23,361 nucleotides of DNA from Burkholderiales bacterium (GCA_021298875.1 JAJTHJ010000065.1:1-23361), one strand, 5' to 3'. Counted from the stretch's first letter, positions 6,409-17,017 are shown. Notes: generated from the letters alone by a model not told the origin. Program-made: numbers and translations.

Positions 6409-8070
6409 TCAATGCTTGAGCGGCTTGTAGCGGATGCGCTTGGGCGCGGCACCCTCTTCGCCCAACCGGCGCTTCTTGTCCGCCTCGTACTCGCGGAAGT
6501 TGCCGGGGAAAAACTCCCAATGCGAGTCGCCCTCGCAGGCCAGGATGTGGGTGCAGATGCGGTCGAGAAACCAGCGGTCGTGCGAGATCACGATCGCAGT
6601 GCCGGCAAACTCCAGCAGCGCTTCTTCGAGCGCGCGCAGCGTTTCCACGTCGAGGTCGTTGGACGGCTCATCGAGCAGCAGCACGTTGCCGCCCGTGAGC
6701 AGCGTCTTGGCCAGATGCAGCCGGCCGCGCTCGCCGCCGGACAGTTGTCCGACCGGCTTCTGCTGGTCGCCGCCCTTGAAGTTGAAGCGCCCGAGGTAGG
6801 CGCGCGAAGGCATCTCGAACTTGCCGATGGTCAGGATGTCCTGCCCGCCGGAGATTTCTTCCCACGCGGTCTTGGTTCCGTCCAGTGCCTCGCGCGACTG
6901 ATCGACGAAGGCGAGGTTGACCGTGTGGCCGATCTTGATCGTGCCGGAGTCGGGCTGTTCCTTGCCTAGGATCATCCGGAAGAGAGTGGATTTGCCCGCC
7001 CCGTTGGGGCCGATCACGCCGACGATGGCGCCGGGCGGAATCTTGAACGACAGCTTGTCGATCAGCAGCCGCTCGCCATAGCCTTTGGAGACATCGGTGA
7101 ACTCGATGACTTCGTTGCCCAGCCGCTCGGCCACGGGGATGAAAATCTCCTGCGTCTCGTTGCGCTTCTGGTATTCGTAGCTGGACAGTTCTTCAAAGCG
7201 CTGCAAGCGCGCCTTGCTCTTGGCCTGCCGGCCCTTGGCGTTCTGCCGCACCCACTCCAGCTCCTGCTTCATTGCCTTGATGCGCGCGGCCTCCTGCTTG
7301 GCCTCCATCTCCAGGCGCTTTTCTTTCTGGTCCAACCAGGACGAGTAATTGCCCTCCCAGGGGATGCCGTAGCCGCGGTCGAGTTCGAGAATCCACTGGC
7401 AGGCGTCGTCCAGAAAGTAGCGGTCGTGGGTGATCGCCACCACCGTGCCGGGGAAGCGCAGCAGGTACTGCTCCAGCCATTCGACCGATTCGGCATCGAG
7501 GTGGTTGGTCGGCTCATCCAACAGCAGCATGTCCGGCTTGGCGAGCAGCAGCCGGCACAGCGCGACGCGGCGCTTCTCGCCGCCGGACAAGTTTGCGATC
7601 TTTGCCTCCCACGGCGGCAGGCGCAGCGCGTCGGCGGCGATTTCCAACTGGTGCTCGGTGTCGGTGCCGGCGTTGGCGACGATGGCCTCGTACTTGGCCT
7701 GCTCCGCCGCCAGTGCGTCGAAGTCCGCATCCGGCTCCGCGTAGGCGGCGTAGATCTCGTCCAGCCGCTGCTTGGCGTGGGCGACCTCGTCAAAGCCGGC
7801 TTCCACTTCCTCGCGCACCGTCTTGTCCGGGTCGAGCGCCGGCTCCTGCGGCAGATAGCCGATCTTCATGTTCGGCATCGGCACCGCTTCGCCGTCGAAG
7901 TTCTTGTCCTCGCCGGCCATGATCTTGAGCAGCGTGGACTTGCCGGCGCCGTTCAAACCCAGCACGCCGATCTTGGCGCCGGGAAAGAACGACAGCGAGA
8001 TGTCTTTCAGGATCTGGCGCTTCGGCGGCACGGTCTTGGACACGCGCCGCATGGTGTACACGTATTGCAT
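6409..8070 (-). CDS. ettA: Energy-dependent translational throttle protein EttA (ABC-F ATPase)
   Basis: A 553-residue cytoplasmic ABC-F protein (E. coli EttA is 555) that binds the ribosomal E site and gates the first elongation steps according to ATP/ADP ratio. It has two ABC domains and no membrane segment. Domain 1 has Walker A GLNGAGKST (about residue 38), signature LSGGEKRR and Walker B LLLDEPTNHLD. Domain 2 has GPNGAGKST, LSGGERGR and LLLDEPSNDLD. The linker rich in charged residues (WVRQNAKGRQAKSKARLQRF) is the EttA P-site tRNA-interaction motif. The start at MQYVYTMRRVSK is the family start; the frame is open 31 codons further without homology. No strong Shine-Dalgarno is seen. It is surrounded by exported proteins with no obvious functional link. 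Confidence 0.97.
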   Translation of the reverse strand: MQYVYTMRRVSKTVPPKRQILKDISLSFFPGAKIGVLGLNGAGKSTLLKIMAGEDKNFDGEAVPMPNMKIGYLPQEPALDPDKTVREEVEAGFDEVAHAKQRLDEIYAAYAEPDADFDALAAEQAKYEAIVANAGTDTEHQLEIAADALRLPPWEAKIANLSGGEKRRVALCRLLLAKPDMLLLDEPTNHLDAESVEWLEQYLLRFPGTVVAITHDRYFLDDACQWILELDRGYGIPWEGNYSSWLDQKEKRLEMEAKQEAARIKAMKQELEWVRQNAKGRQAKSKARLQRFEELSSYEYQKRNETQEIFIPVAERLGNEVIEFTDVSKGYGERLLIDKLSFKIPPGAIVGVIGPNGAGKSTLFRMILGKEQPDSGTIKIGHTVNLAFVDQSREALDGTKTAWEEISGGQDILTIGKFEMPSRAYLGRFNFKGGDQQKPVGQLSGGERGRLHLAKTLLTGGNVLLLDEPSNDLDVETLRALEEALLEFAGTAIVISHDRWFLDRICTHILACEGDSHWEFFPGNFREYEADKKRRLGEEGAAPKRIRYKPLKH

Positions 8071-8175
8071 GGCGGACTCGCGAACGGCTGGGGCTGCAAA
8101 AGGCCGCGAGCTTAGCGGTTGCGCGCCGGCACGGTGGCGGCCGGGCCGGCGCCGAGGCAGCACCCCGCGAGCCCG

Positions 8176-8586
8176 TCAGTGGCTGTGCCGCATCCCGCAG
8201 TATTTGCCGATGCCGATGCCACCGCAGTCGCGCATCAACTGCGCCTGGCACTGCTTGTAGTCGGTGCTGCCTTGCAGGCACTTGGCCGCCGCGCCGTGCA
8301 CGGCGGCCATCTGCCGGTGTGCGGCCAGATGCGCCGCCTCGTCCTTGAACTCGCCGGGCTGGCGGATCAGCCCGCAGTGCGGGCCGACCGCGATGCCTTT
8401 GCAAGCGGCGCGCAGCTTGTCGTGACAGTCCTTACCGCCGGCCTGTAGGCAGGCGGCGGCGGCCTCGTGCGCGGCGGCGATGCGGGCGTGTTTGTCGGCG
8501 TCTTCCTTGCGATGAGAGTCCTGGCCGAAGGCCGGCGCGGTCGCCAGCAGCGCGGCGGCGAGGGCGAGAGCGAAACGCAGTGTCAT
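8176..8586 (-). CDS. Exported Cys-rich protein with two tandem repeats, unknown function
   Basis: A 136-residue protein that I do not recognise as a named family. The signal peptide is MTLRFALALAAALLATAPAFG, cleaved before QDSHRKED. The mature part consists of two copies of a unit of about 45-50 residues. Copy 1 has C46, C54, C62 and C71; copy 2 has C103, C113, C121 and C130. The spacing is C-x7(or 9)-C-x7-C-x8-C. Shared residues include Ala-Ala-His before, Cys-Leu-Gln at the first Cys, and Gly-Ile-x-x-Gly-x-x-Cys-Gly at the last. It ends in Met-Arg-His-Ser-His, suggestive of metal binding. The eight cysteines could form disulfides or ligate copper, and the DUF2946-like gene directly upstream supports a metal theme; both are inference. 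I start it at the ATG at 8586, where the signal peptide begins, not at earlier codons. Confidence 0.75.
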   Translation of the reverse strand: MTLRFALALAAALLATAPAFGQDSHRKEDADKHARIAAAHEAAAACLQAGGKDCHDKLRAACKGIAVGPHCGLIRQPGEFKDEAAHLAAHRQMAAVHGAAAKCLQGSTDYKQCQAQLMRDCGGIGIGKYCGMRHSH

Positions 8587-8695
8587 GTCGGTGCTCCATG
8601 AGCGGTAACAGGGCCGCCGCACGCGGAACCGCGCGGCGTCGGTGACGAGAGGTCGGGATCGCCGGCGCGGCTTGCGGCCGGCCGGCGTGGGGCAG

Positions 8696-9061
8696 TCAGC
8701 CGGCCGGCGGCGGGGCGCGGGAGCGATAGCCGTAGCCACCGCTCTGCGGCGGCGCAGCGCATGCTGTGGGCAGCGGTTCGGACCCGGCCGCGCGGTCCGC
8801 TACTGCGAGCACTGGCGCCGGCAGTGCGCAGCCCAAGGCGGCCGCGTCCAGCGCAGCGCAATCGTGCGTCTGCGCGTGATGGTCGTCGGCCGCGTGCGCC
8901 GGCGCAGCCGCGGTCGCAGTGGCAACCGCAGGATTCGCGTGCTCGATCCGATGCGCCAGGCCCAGCGCCTGGGCAGCCAGCAACAGCGCGGCCGACAGCA
9001 GCACGATGGCGGTGCATCGGCGTCGGAGCATCGATTGGCGCGGGGTCGGCCGATGGACCAT
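8696..9061 (-). CDS. DUF2946-like small exported His-containing protein
   Basis: A 121-residue protein. After a basic N terminus comes one hydrophobic segment (CTAIVLLSAALLLAAQALGL), then AHRIEH, a His/Asp stretch (AHAADDHHAQTHDCAALDAA) and a C terminus ending YRSRAPPPAG. This is the layout of DUF2946 proteins, which are often found near copper-handling and TonB-receptor genes. The start is uncertain: ATG 9061 is used here and ATG 9031 (MLRRRC) would fit a signal peptide equally well; neither has a clear ribosome-binding site. It lies 18 nt after the hydrolase gene and 109 nt before the Cys-rich protein, all on one strand. Assignment is by pattern only. Confidence 0.6.
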   Translation of the reverse strand: MVHRPTPRQSMLRRRCTAIVLLSAALLLAAQALGLAHRIEHANPAVATATAAAPAHAADDHHAQTHDCAALDAAALGCALPAPVLAVADRAAGSEPLPTACAAPPQSGGYGYRSRAPPPAG

Positions 9062-9079
9062 GGAGGCAATTGTGCGCGC

Positions 9080-9932
9080 TTACCGCAGCGCCGCCTGCAT
9101 CGCCTGGACGATCTGTGCCCGCAACCGCGGATCGTCGAAGGTTTGCAAGTGCCCGGCGCCGGGCACGACGATCGACTGCGCATTCTTGGCCGCCTTTGCG
9201 ATCTGCTGCGAGTGGTGCAGCGGAATCACCGTATCGGCATCGCCGTGCAGGATCAGCAGCGGCAGGTCGAGCCGCGCGGCGGCGGTCACCGGGTCCTTGT
9301 CGGCATCGGGCAGCGCGGGCAGCGCCAATGGGAGGGCCGGCGCCAGCACCGTGCCGCCCGCCGCGTCGCGCGCAATGCCGCGGTAGCTGGCAAACGGCGC
9401 GTCGAGCACCGCCAGCCGCACGCCGGCGGAATCGGCTGCCAACAGGCGCAGCGCGGTGGCCGCGCCCAGGCTGTGGCCGATGACGATCAGCCGGTCCGCA
9501 TCCACGCCCGGCCGTGCATGCAGCGCCCGCAGCGCGGCTTGCGCGTCCTCGACCACGCCGTCCAGCGTCGGCCCGCCTTCCGAGCGGCCGAAGCCGCGGT
9601 AGTCCAGCATCAGCACGTTGAAGCCCTGCGCCGGCAGCCAGGCCGCCAGCGGCAGATGGTTGCTCACGTTCGCCGCGTTGCCGTGCAGATGCAGCACGGT
9701 GCCCAGCGCCGGCTGCAGCTTGGCGGGCAGCCACCAGGCGTGCAAGCGGCTGCCGTCGGCGGCGGTCAGCCAGACGTCTTCGTGCGCGAGGCCGAACTGC
9801 GCGGGCGTCGTATAGACCCGCGCGTCCGGGTAGAAGAACAGCCGCTCGACCGGCAGGCAGCCGGCCAGCAGCGCGGCGACGCTCATCGCGATCGCTGCCC
9901 GCAGCCAGACGCCACGCGCCGTGGCGCGCCGC

Positions 9933-9952
<20 letters not shown>
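9080..9952 (-). CDS. Alpha/beta hydrolase, lipoprotein
   Basis: A 290-residue hydrolase of the BEM46/ABHD13-like group. A lipobox (Leu-Ala-Gly-Cys32) follows a short hydrophobic stretch, so it should be a membrane-anchored lipoprotein. Fold landmarks are the oxyanion HGN at 90-92, LMLDYRGFGRSEG, the nucleophile elbow GHSLG with Ser161, the acid in HGDADTVIP (Asp240) and the base in PGAGH (His268). The start codon lies inside the last codons of gcvP (20-bp overlap on the same strand), implying translational coupling to the glycine cleavage operon. An internal ATG at 9886 would leave a very short signal. The substrate is unknown, and a link to glycine metabolism is not evident. Confidence 0.87.
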
Positions 9953-12797
<2,845 letters not shown>

Positions 12798-12853
12798 GGT
12801 CAGTGGACCTATGGACAGATCGGGGACGACTCGTGGCGATGTGCCGGCGGCCA

Positions 12854-12958
12854 GCGGTCTTCCCTCACCCGGCCGCTCGCGCGGCCACCCTCCCGCGGTG
12901 GGGGAGGGTTGAAAGCCCCTCTCCCTCCGGGAGAGGCGTTGGGGTGAGGGAAGACCGC
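12854..12958. repeat. 105-bp intergenic inverted-repeat element with nested hairpins
   Basis: A perfect 17-bp inverted repeat (12854-12870 and 12942-12958) encloses three smaller hairpins: ggccg/cggcc at 12871-12886, accctcc/ggagggt, and ctctccc/gggagag around 12920-12936. It occupies most of the 200 nt between gcvH and gcvP. The outer arm cggtcttccctcac recurs at 18787-18800, next to the RraA-like gene. The composition (ccctcaccc, ctctccc, gggagag) fits a dispersed intergenic repeat seen in many GC-rich proteobacteria. It may modulate gcvP mRNA relative to gcvTH. No transposase is present. Confidence 0.75.
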
Positions 12959-12997
12959 GGCCAACGAAAGCGAGCGAGGTGCCGCGGCGCTGGCTCC

Positions 12998-13384
12998 TTA
13001 CTTCTCCGCCGCCAAGTTCTGCTGGTAGCTCTCCGCCGACAGCAATGCGTCGGCGGCGCCGGCGTCGAAGGGTTTGATCTTGAAGAGCCACGCCGCAAAG
13101 GCGTCTTCGTTGACCGCCTCGGGCTTGGTGATCAAATCGGTGTTGGTGGCGAGAATCTCGCCGCCGACCGGCGCGTACACATCCGAGGCCGCCTTGACCG
13201 ACTCGACCACCGCGCAGGGCTGGCCGGCTTCGAACTTGGCGCCGGGTTGCGGCAGTTCCACGTACACCAGGTCGCCGAGCGCGTCCTGCGCGTAGTCGGT
13301 GATGCCCACGGTCAAGCTGCCGTCGGCTTCCTTGCGCACCCATTCGTGCGAGGTCGTGTACTTGAGGTTGGGGGGGATGTTCAT
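12998..13384 (-). CDS. gcvH: Glycine cleavage system H protein
   Basis: A 128-residue lipoyl carrier protein that shuttles the aminomethyl group between P, T and L proteins. The lipoyl-attachment lysine is K64 in VESVKAASDVYAP, within the usual biotinyl/lipoyl-like beta fold. The N terminus has the typical YTTSHEWV and the middle VGITDYAQDALGDLVYVELP. The ribosome-binding site gaggag lies about 8 nt ahead of the ATG, the clearest one in the operon. It is second in gcvTHP, 159 nt after gcvT, and that gap holds tandem heptamers and hairpins. Confidence 0.98.
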   Translation of the reverse strand: MNIPPNLKYTTSHEWVRKEADGSLTVGITDYAQDALGDLVYVELPQPGAKFEAGQPCAVVESVKAASDVYAPVGGEILATNTDLITKPEAVNEDAFAAWLFKIKPFDAGAADALLSAESYQQNLAAEK

Positions 13385-13425
13385 TGCGAGACTCCTCGTC
13401 GGTTGCTGTTGCCTGCCTGTCTCTC

Positions 13426-13453
13426 GTGAAACGTGAAAAGTGAAAAGTGAAAC
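13426..13453. repeat. Four tandem heptamers, gtgaaa(c/a/a/c)
   Basis: Four head-to-tail copies of a 7-mer lie between gcvT and gcvH, 42 nt before the gcvH start as read on the minus strand. Two inverted copies (gtttcac, atttcac) lie at 13534-13547 and overlap the gcvT stop codon, so the two clusters can pair with each other. Similar gtgaaacgtgaaa strings are common intergenic clutter in some proteobacteria. Confidence 0.7.
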
Positions 13454-13471
13454 GCGATGGCGGAGGCTGTG

Positions 13472-13528
13472 ATCCGGGTGGGCGCCGGCTGTGGCACCGG
13501 CCCCGGATTCCGCTTCGCTTCATCCGGG
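13472..13528. other. Three alternating complementary 7-mers (mutually exclusive hairpins)
   Basis: atccggg at 13472-13478, cccggat at 13502-13508 and atccggg at 13522-13528 allow the middle segment to pair either left or right. A gccgg/ccggc mini-hairpin lies between the first two. The element is in the gcvT-gcvH gap. It could be a processing or attenuation structure, or incidental GC-rich pairing. Confidence 0.45.
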
Positions 13529-13543
13529 CTCATGTTTCACATT

Positions 13544-14665
13544 TCACGTATTCAACGCCTTGCCATTGCGTACAAACGGATACTTGACCACCAGTGCGGC
13601 CGCCGCGCGGCCGCGCAGATCGACCTCGACGCGATCGCCCACCGCGACGCCCGCCGGCACCCGCGCCAGCGCGATTGAGCAGTTGAGCGTCGGCGCAAAA
13701 CTGCCGCTGGTGGTCTCGCCCGCGCCCTGCGCGGTCGTCACCTTCTGATGCGCGCGCAGCACACCTTTGTCTAGCAGCTTCAGCCCCACCAGTTGCCGCG
13801 GCACGCCGGCCGCGCGCTGGCGCTCCAGCGCATCGCGGCCGATAAAGCGGCGCTCCGCGTCGCTGAAGTCCACCGTCCAGGCGAGGCCGGATTCGAGCGG
13901 CGTTACCGTCTCGTCGATGTCCTGCCCGTAGAGCGCCATGCCGGCCTCCAGCCGCAGCGTGTCGCGCGCGCCCAGCCCGCAGGGCGTCACGCCATCATGC
14001 GCAAGCCGCTGCCACAGATCGACCGCCTCGGCCGCGGGCAGCACGACCTCGCAGCCGTCCTCGCCGGTGTAACCGGTGCGGCCGATGAAGAACTTATCGA
14101 CCATCGCGACGGAAAAGGGCTTCAGCGCATCCATCGCCAGCGCGGCGTCGCCGTCCAGTCCCTGGATCGTGTTGCGCAGAATCTCGCGCGCCCGCGGCCC
14201 CTGCACCGCGATCATCGCCAGCTCGCGCCGTGGCAGCAGAGACACGCGGAAGTGCCTGCCCGGCCCGGTGCGGCCGTGCTGCACGTCGTGCATCCAGGCG
14301 AGATCCTTGTCCGCGGTGCCGGCGTTGACCACCACGCGGTAGTGCTCGCCGCCCATCCAGTAGACGATCAGATCGTCGATCACGCAGCCATCGGCCCGCA
14401 GCATGCAGGAGTAGAGCGCGCGGCCGAAGGTGAGCTTGGCCACGTCGTTGGCGATCAGCGTGCGCAGAAACTCGCGGCTGTCGTGGCCGTCCAGATCGAC
14501 CCCCCGCATGTGCGAGACGTCGAACATCCCCGCGTGCCGGCGCACCGCGTGGTGTTCCTCAATCTGCGATCCGTAGGCGACCGGCATTTCCCAGCCGCCG
14601 AAGTCCACCATCTTTGCGCCGGCGGAGACGTGCGTGTCGAATAGGGGCGTGCGTTTGAGCGTCAT
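13544..14665 (-). CDS. gcvT: Aminomethyltransferase, T protein of the glycine cleavage system
   Basis: A 373-residue folate-dependent enzyme that releases ammonia from the GcvH-bound aminomethyl group and forms 5,10-methylene-THF. It starts MTLKRTPLFDTHVSAGAKMV, then GGWEMPVAYG, AGMFDVSHM, the folate-site segment VVNAGTADKDLAWM, GRTGYTGEDGCE and GLGARDTLRLEAGMALYG, all diagnostic of GcvT. It ends FVRNGKAL. Length is normal. It is the first gene of gcvTHP and lies directly behind the tandem glycine riboswitch. No strong Shine-Dalgarno precedes the ATG (the leader reads ctttcggtgccgc), which may be part of the riboswitch control. Confidence 0.98.
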   Translation of the reverse strand: MTLKRTPLFDTHVSAGAKMVDFGGWEMPVAYGSQIEEHHAVRRHAGMFDVSHMRGVDLDGHDSREFLRTLIANDVAKLTFGRALYSCMLRADGCVIDDLIVYWMGGEHYRVVVNAGTADKDLAWMHDVQHGRTGPGRHFRVSLLPRRELAMIAVQGPRAREILRNTIQGLDGDAALAMDALKPFSVAMVDKFFIGRTGYTGEDGCEVVLPAAEAVDLWQRLAHDGVTPCGLGARDTLRLEAGMALYGQDIDETVTPLESGLAWTVDFSDAERRFIGRDALERQRAAGVPRQLVGLKLLDKGVLRAHQKVTTAQGAGETTSGSFAPTLNCSIALARVPAGVAVGDRVEVDLRGRAAAALVVKYPFVRNGKALNT

Positions 14666-14711
14666 GCGGCACCGAAAGAGAGCAAGGGACGACGACCGAC
14701 CGAAGTCGGAC
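14666..14711 (-). promoter_or_regulatory. Riboswitch expression platform and gcvT leader
   Basis: Between aptamer 2 and the gcvT ATG the RNA can form a 5-bp stem closed by a UUCG tetraloop (14696-14709: ccgac/gtcgg). No run of T follows, so an intrinsic terminator is not evident, and no clear Shine-Dalgarno sits before the ATG. Control of translation initiation or Rho-dependent control seems more likely than a simple terminator switch; that is inference. Confidence 0.5.
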
Positions 14712-14892
14712 TTTGCCCCTCTGTCCTTGGTGCCTGAGAGTTTGGAACCGCGTGCGGTTCACTGCCCCTTCGGCGCCGGCCTCACCGGGCCGGTCTCTCC
14801 AGAGTCGCTCGCGCGGAACGGTTTTGGAACCTGAGCGATTACGGGCGTTGCGCCTTCGGCGGCGACCGAGGTTGCCGGTCGCGCTCTCCCGC
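14712..14892 (-). ncRNA. Tandem (two-aptamer) glycine riboswitch
   Basis: Read on the minus strand, the leader of gcvT carries two copies of the glycine aptamer core. Aptamer 1 has ggagag (from 14890), gccgaaggcgcaa (about 14848-14860) and gctcaggtt (14828-14836). Aptamer 2 has ggagag (14795-14800), gccgaaggggca (14763-14774), ctctcaggca (14731-14740) and aggacagagg (14718-14727). The order and the class-defining strings match the glycine riboswitch, with the second aptamer nearer the gene. It should sense glycine and turn on gcvTHP. The exact ends are approximate. Confidence 0.93.
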
Positions 14893-15106
14893 GTCGCGCT
14901 TTGAGCGAGCGCGAACGATACACCGGAGCTGTACCCGACTTTGATCCGTCGCGGCCCGTGGCGGCCGGGGCGATGTCGATGTTGTCCTTGTGCATGCCCC
15001 AACCGATGTGCTGGGTGCTAGATTCCTTCACGGCCCGTCTCCGCGTGGGTCGGCCCGCAGGACCGCGGCAGTCAAACACGGATTCACGCCAGGAGAGGAA
15101 AAGGCC
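14893..15106. other. Divergent intergenic region between the gcvT leader and the DUF1254 gene
   Basis: This 214-nt stretch must contain the start of the gcvT riboswitch transcript on the minus strand and the promoter of the plus-strand DUF1254 gene. On the minus strand a TATCGT -10-like hexamer sits near 14918-14923 without a good -35. A good ribosome-binding site (aggagagg) for the DUF1254 gene lies at about 15091-15098. I see no gene or clear operator. Confidence 0.4.
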
Positions 15107-16645
15107 ATGCAGTCGTTTCATCGGCTCTACATCTGCGCCGCGCTGGTCGCGGCGGTTCTGTTTGCATCGGGTCCGACCTTTGGGCAGGCGCCGGCTGGAG
15201 CTCAGACGAATTCCCGGTTCAAGTTCTCGACGCCCATCGCCCCGGGTGTGGCCGTGCCGGACAGGATCGAAAGCTCGATCGGCACCCTGAATCTGACCTA
15301 CGGCTATCCCGAGGCCGAGACCGTCGAGAAAATCTACGACAACCTCGATCGATCGCGCGCCCTGCAGGCGTACCTGATGGCGATCCCGATCGTGAATCAG
15401 GCCGGCATGCGCGACTCGATTCGCGGTTTTGGACCCGACAACCAGACCGATGTCCTCTGGGAAGACCTCGTCGATGCCCGGACGGTCGAGCTGACGGCGA
15501 ACGACAACACCATTTACAACTTCATCTGGCTCGACACCAAGAAGGGTCCGCTGGTGGTGGAGATTCCGCCCAAGGTTCTGGGCGCGGTCAACGACTTCTG
15601 GTATCGCTGGGTCGCCGATGTGGGGATCACCGGCGAGGATCGGGGCAAAGGCGGCAAGTACCTGGTGCTTCCACCCGGGTACAAAGGCGAGATTCCGGCC
15701 GGTTATGTCGTCCTGCGGCCAAGCACGTTCGGCAACTGGCTTTTCTTTCGCGCCTTCCTCGTCGATGGCGCCACGCGGCCGGGCGTCGAACTGGTCAAGA
15801 AGCACCTGAAGATCTATCAGCTTGCGGACGCGGCCCATCCGCCGGCGATCAAATTCGTCAATGCCTCGGGGATTCCGTCGAACTTCGTTGCACCCGGCGA
15901 CTACGCGTTCTGGGAACTCCTGAACAAGGTCATCCAGGAAGAGCCCGCGGAAGGAAGCGATCCGACCACGCTTGGCCTGATCGCCTCCATCGGCATCGTC
16001 AAAGGACAGCCGTTTGCTCCCGACGCACGGATGAAGAAAATCCTCACGGACGCGGCAAACATCGGCGCCGTCACCGCGCGCACCATCGCCTTCAAAGTGC
16101 GCTCGAAGGACGCCTACTTTTTTCCGGACAGCACCTGGCGCCTGCCGTTCTTCGGTGGCTACAAGTTCGAGAGCGCACCGGGCGTGACGAACATGGACGG
16201 CTACGTTCAGTACTACTACTTCGCCACCGGCGTCACCCCCGCCATGGAGATGAAGATGGTCGGCGAGGGATCGCAGTACCCCTGGTCCGTGCAGGACTCG
16301 AAGGGCAACCCGTTCGATGGCGGCAAGACCTACAAAATGCGCCTGCCGCCCAAGGTGCCGGTGAAGGATTTCTGGTCCGTCATCGTGTACGACAACCAGA
16401 CGCGCTCGATGGTGCAGACGGATCAGAAAGCCCCGAGCGTGAGCAGCCAGAACAAGGCGCTGAAAACCAACGCGGACGGGTCGGTCGATGTCTATTTCGG
16501 CCCGCGCGCGCCGACGGGACTTGAGAACAACTGGGTGCAGACAATTCCCGGCAAAGGGTGGTTCATGATCCTGCGCCTCTACGGGCCGCTCGAACCGTGG
16601 TTCGACAAGACTTGGCGACCCGGGGAGATCGAGCTGCAGCCTTAA
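15107..16645 (+). CDS. Exported DUF1254/DUF1214 domain protein
   Basis: A 512-residue periplasmic protein. I start it at ATG 15107, which has an aggagaggaaa ribosome-binding site and begins a signal peptide (MQSFHRLYICAALVAAVLFA, cleaved after TFGQA). An earlier in-frame ATG at 14990 lacks both. The N-terminal DUF1254 domain includes YGYPEAETVEKIYDNLDRSR and ALQAYLMAIPIVNQAGMRD. The C-terminal DUF1214 domain includes TNMDGYVQYYYFATGVTPAM, YKMRLPPKVPVKDFWSVIVY and GWFMILRLYGP. The paired family is widespread in bacteria and its biochemical role is not established. It is a single-gene unit, divergent from gcvT and convergent with cbpM. Its base composition is somewhat lower in GC than the flanking genes, which could indicate later acquisition. 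Confidence 0.9.
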   Translation: MQSFHRLYICAALVAAVLFASGPTFGQAPAGAQTNSRFKFSTPIAPGVAVPDRIESSIGTLNLTYGYPEAETVEKIYDNLDRSRALQAYLMAIPIVNQAGMRDSIRGFGPDNQTDVLWEDLVDARTVELTANDNTIYNFIWLDTKKGPLVVEIPPKVLGAVNDFWYRWVADVGITGEDRGKGGKYLVLPPGYKGEIPAGYVVLRPSTFGNWLFFRAFLVDGATRPGVELVKKHLKIYQLADAAHPPAIKFVNASGIPSNFVAPGDYAFWELLNKVIQEEPAEGSDPTTLGLIASIGIVKGQPFAPDARMKKILTDAANIGAVTARTIAFKVRSKDAYFFPDSTWRLPFFGGYKFESAPGVTNMDGYVQYYYFATGVTPAMEMKMVGEGSQYPWSVQDSKGNPFDGGKTYKMRLPPKVPVKDFWSVIVYDNQTRSMVQTDQKAPSVSSQNKALKTNADGSVDVYFGPRAPTGLENNWVQTIPGKGWFMILRLYGPLEPWFDKTWRPGEIELQP

Positions 16646-16655
16646 CCGGTCACTC

Positions 16656-16690
16656 GCCCGCGGCCTCTTCTCCAGGACGACGCCGCGGGC
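16656..16690. terminator. Hairpin between convergent DUF1254 and cbpM genes
   Basis: A perfect 9-bp inverted repeat (gcccgcggc at 16656-16664, gccgcgggc at 16682-16690) with a 17-nt loop lies in the 57-nt gap between converging genes. Its position suits a bidirectional terminator, but no T-run follows on either strand, so it may act only as an mRNA 3'-end stabiliser or with Rho. Confidence 0.45.
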
Positions 16691-16702
16691 CGGAACGCAG
16701 CG

Positions 16703-17014
16703 TTAGCGATCCAGCCCCACGCGCCGCAATTGCGTCCGCAACCGCTCGACCTCATCCAGCAGGTCCAGCATCACCGCCACGCTCGCCAGGTTGGCTTCGA
16801 AGTCGCGCTGCAAGCGGCGGATGCGGCGCACGCGGGCGAGTTCGTCGCCGCCAAAGCGCCACGCCGGCGCGGCCACCGGCGGCACCAGCAGACCTTCGTC
16901 CACCAGCAGCCGCACGAACTGCGCATCGGCGCCGCAGGCGCGGGCGAACTCTTCCAGTTCCAGCCAGCCGTCTTCGCCCAGGCACACGCCAGCCACGATC
17001 GTCGTCTGTGTCAT
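16703..17014 (-). CDS. cbpM: Chaperone modulator CbpM (MerR-like fold)
   Basis: A 103-residue protein of the CbpM/YccV-type MerR-like helix-turn-helix family that binds the J domain of CbpA and inhibits it. It has the expected layout: a short N-terminal strand, a helix-turn-helix-like core (LELEEFARACGADAQFVRLL, DEGLLVP), the MerR-like segment WRFGGDELARVRRIRRLQRD, and a C-terminal helix with LDLLDEVERLRTQLRR. It directly follows cbpA with only 3 nt between stop and start, so the two proteins are made together. Confidence 0.9.
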   Translation of the reverse strand: MTQTTIVAGVCLGEDGWLELEEFARACGADAQFVRLLVDEGLLVPPVAAPAWRFGGDELARVRRIRRLQRDFEANLASVAVMLDLLDEVERLRTQLRRVGLDR

Positions 17015-17017
17015 CGC

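Noticed and set aside
13426..13453. Tandem heptamers as a possible CRISPR or microsatellite phase-variation tract
   Set aside because: Units are far too short for CRISPR and have no spacers. They lie between genes, not in a reading frame, so frameshift phase variation does not apply.
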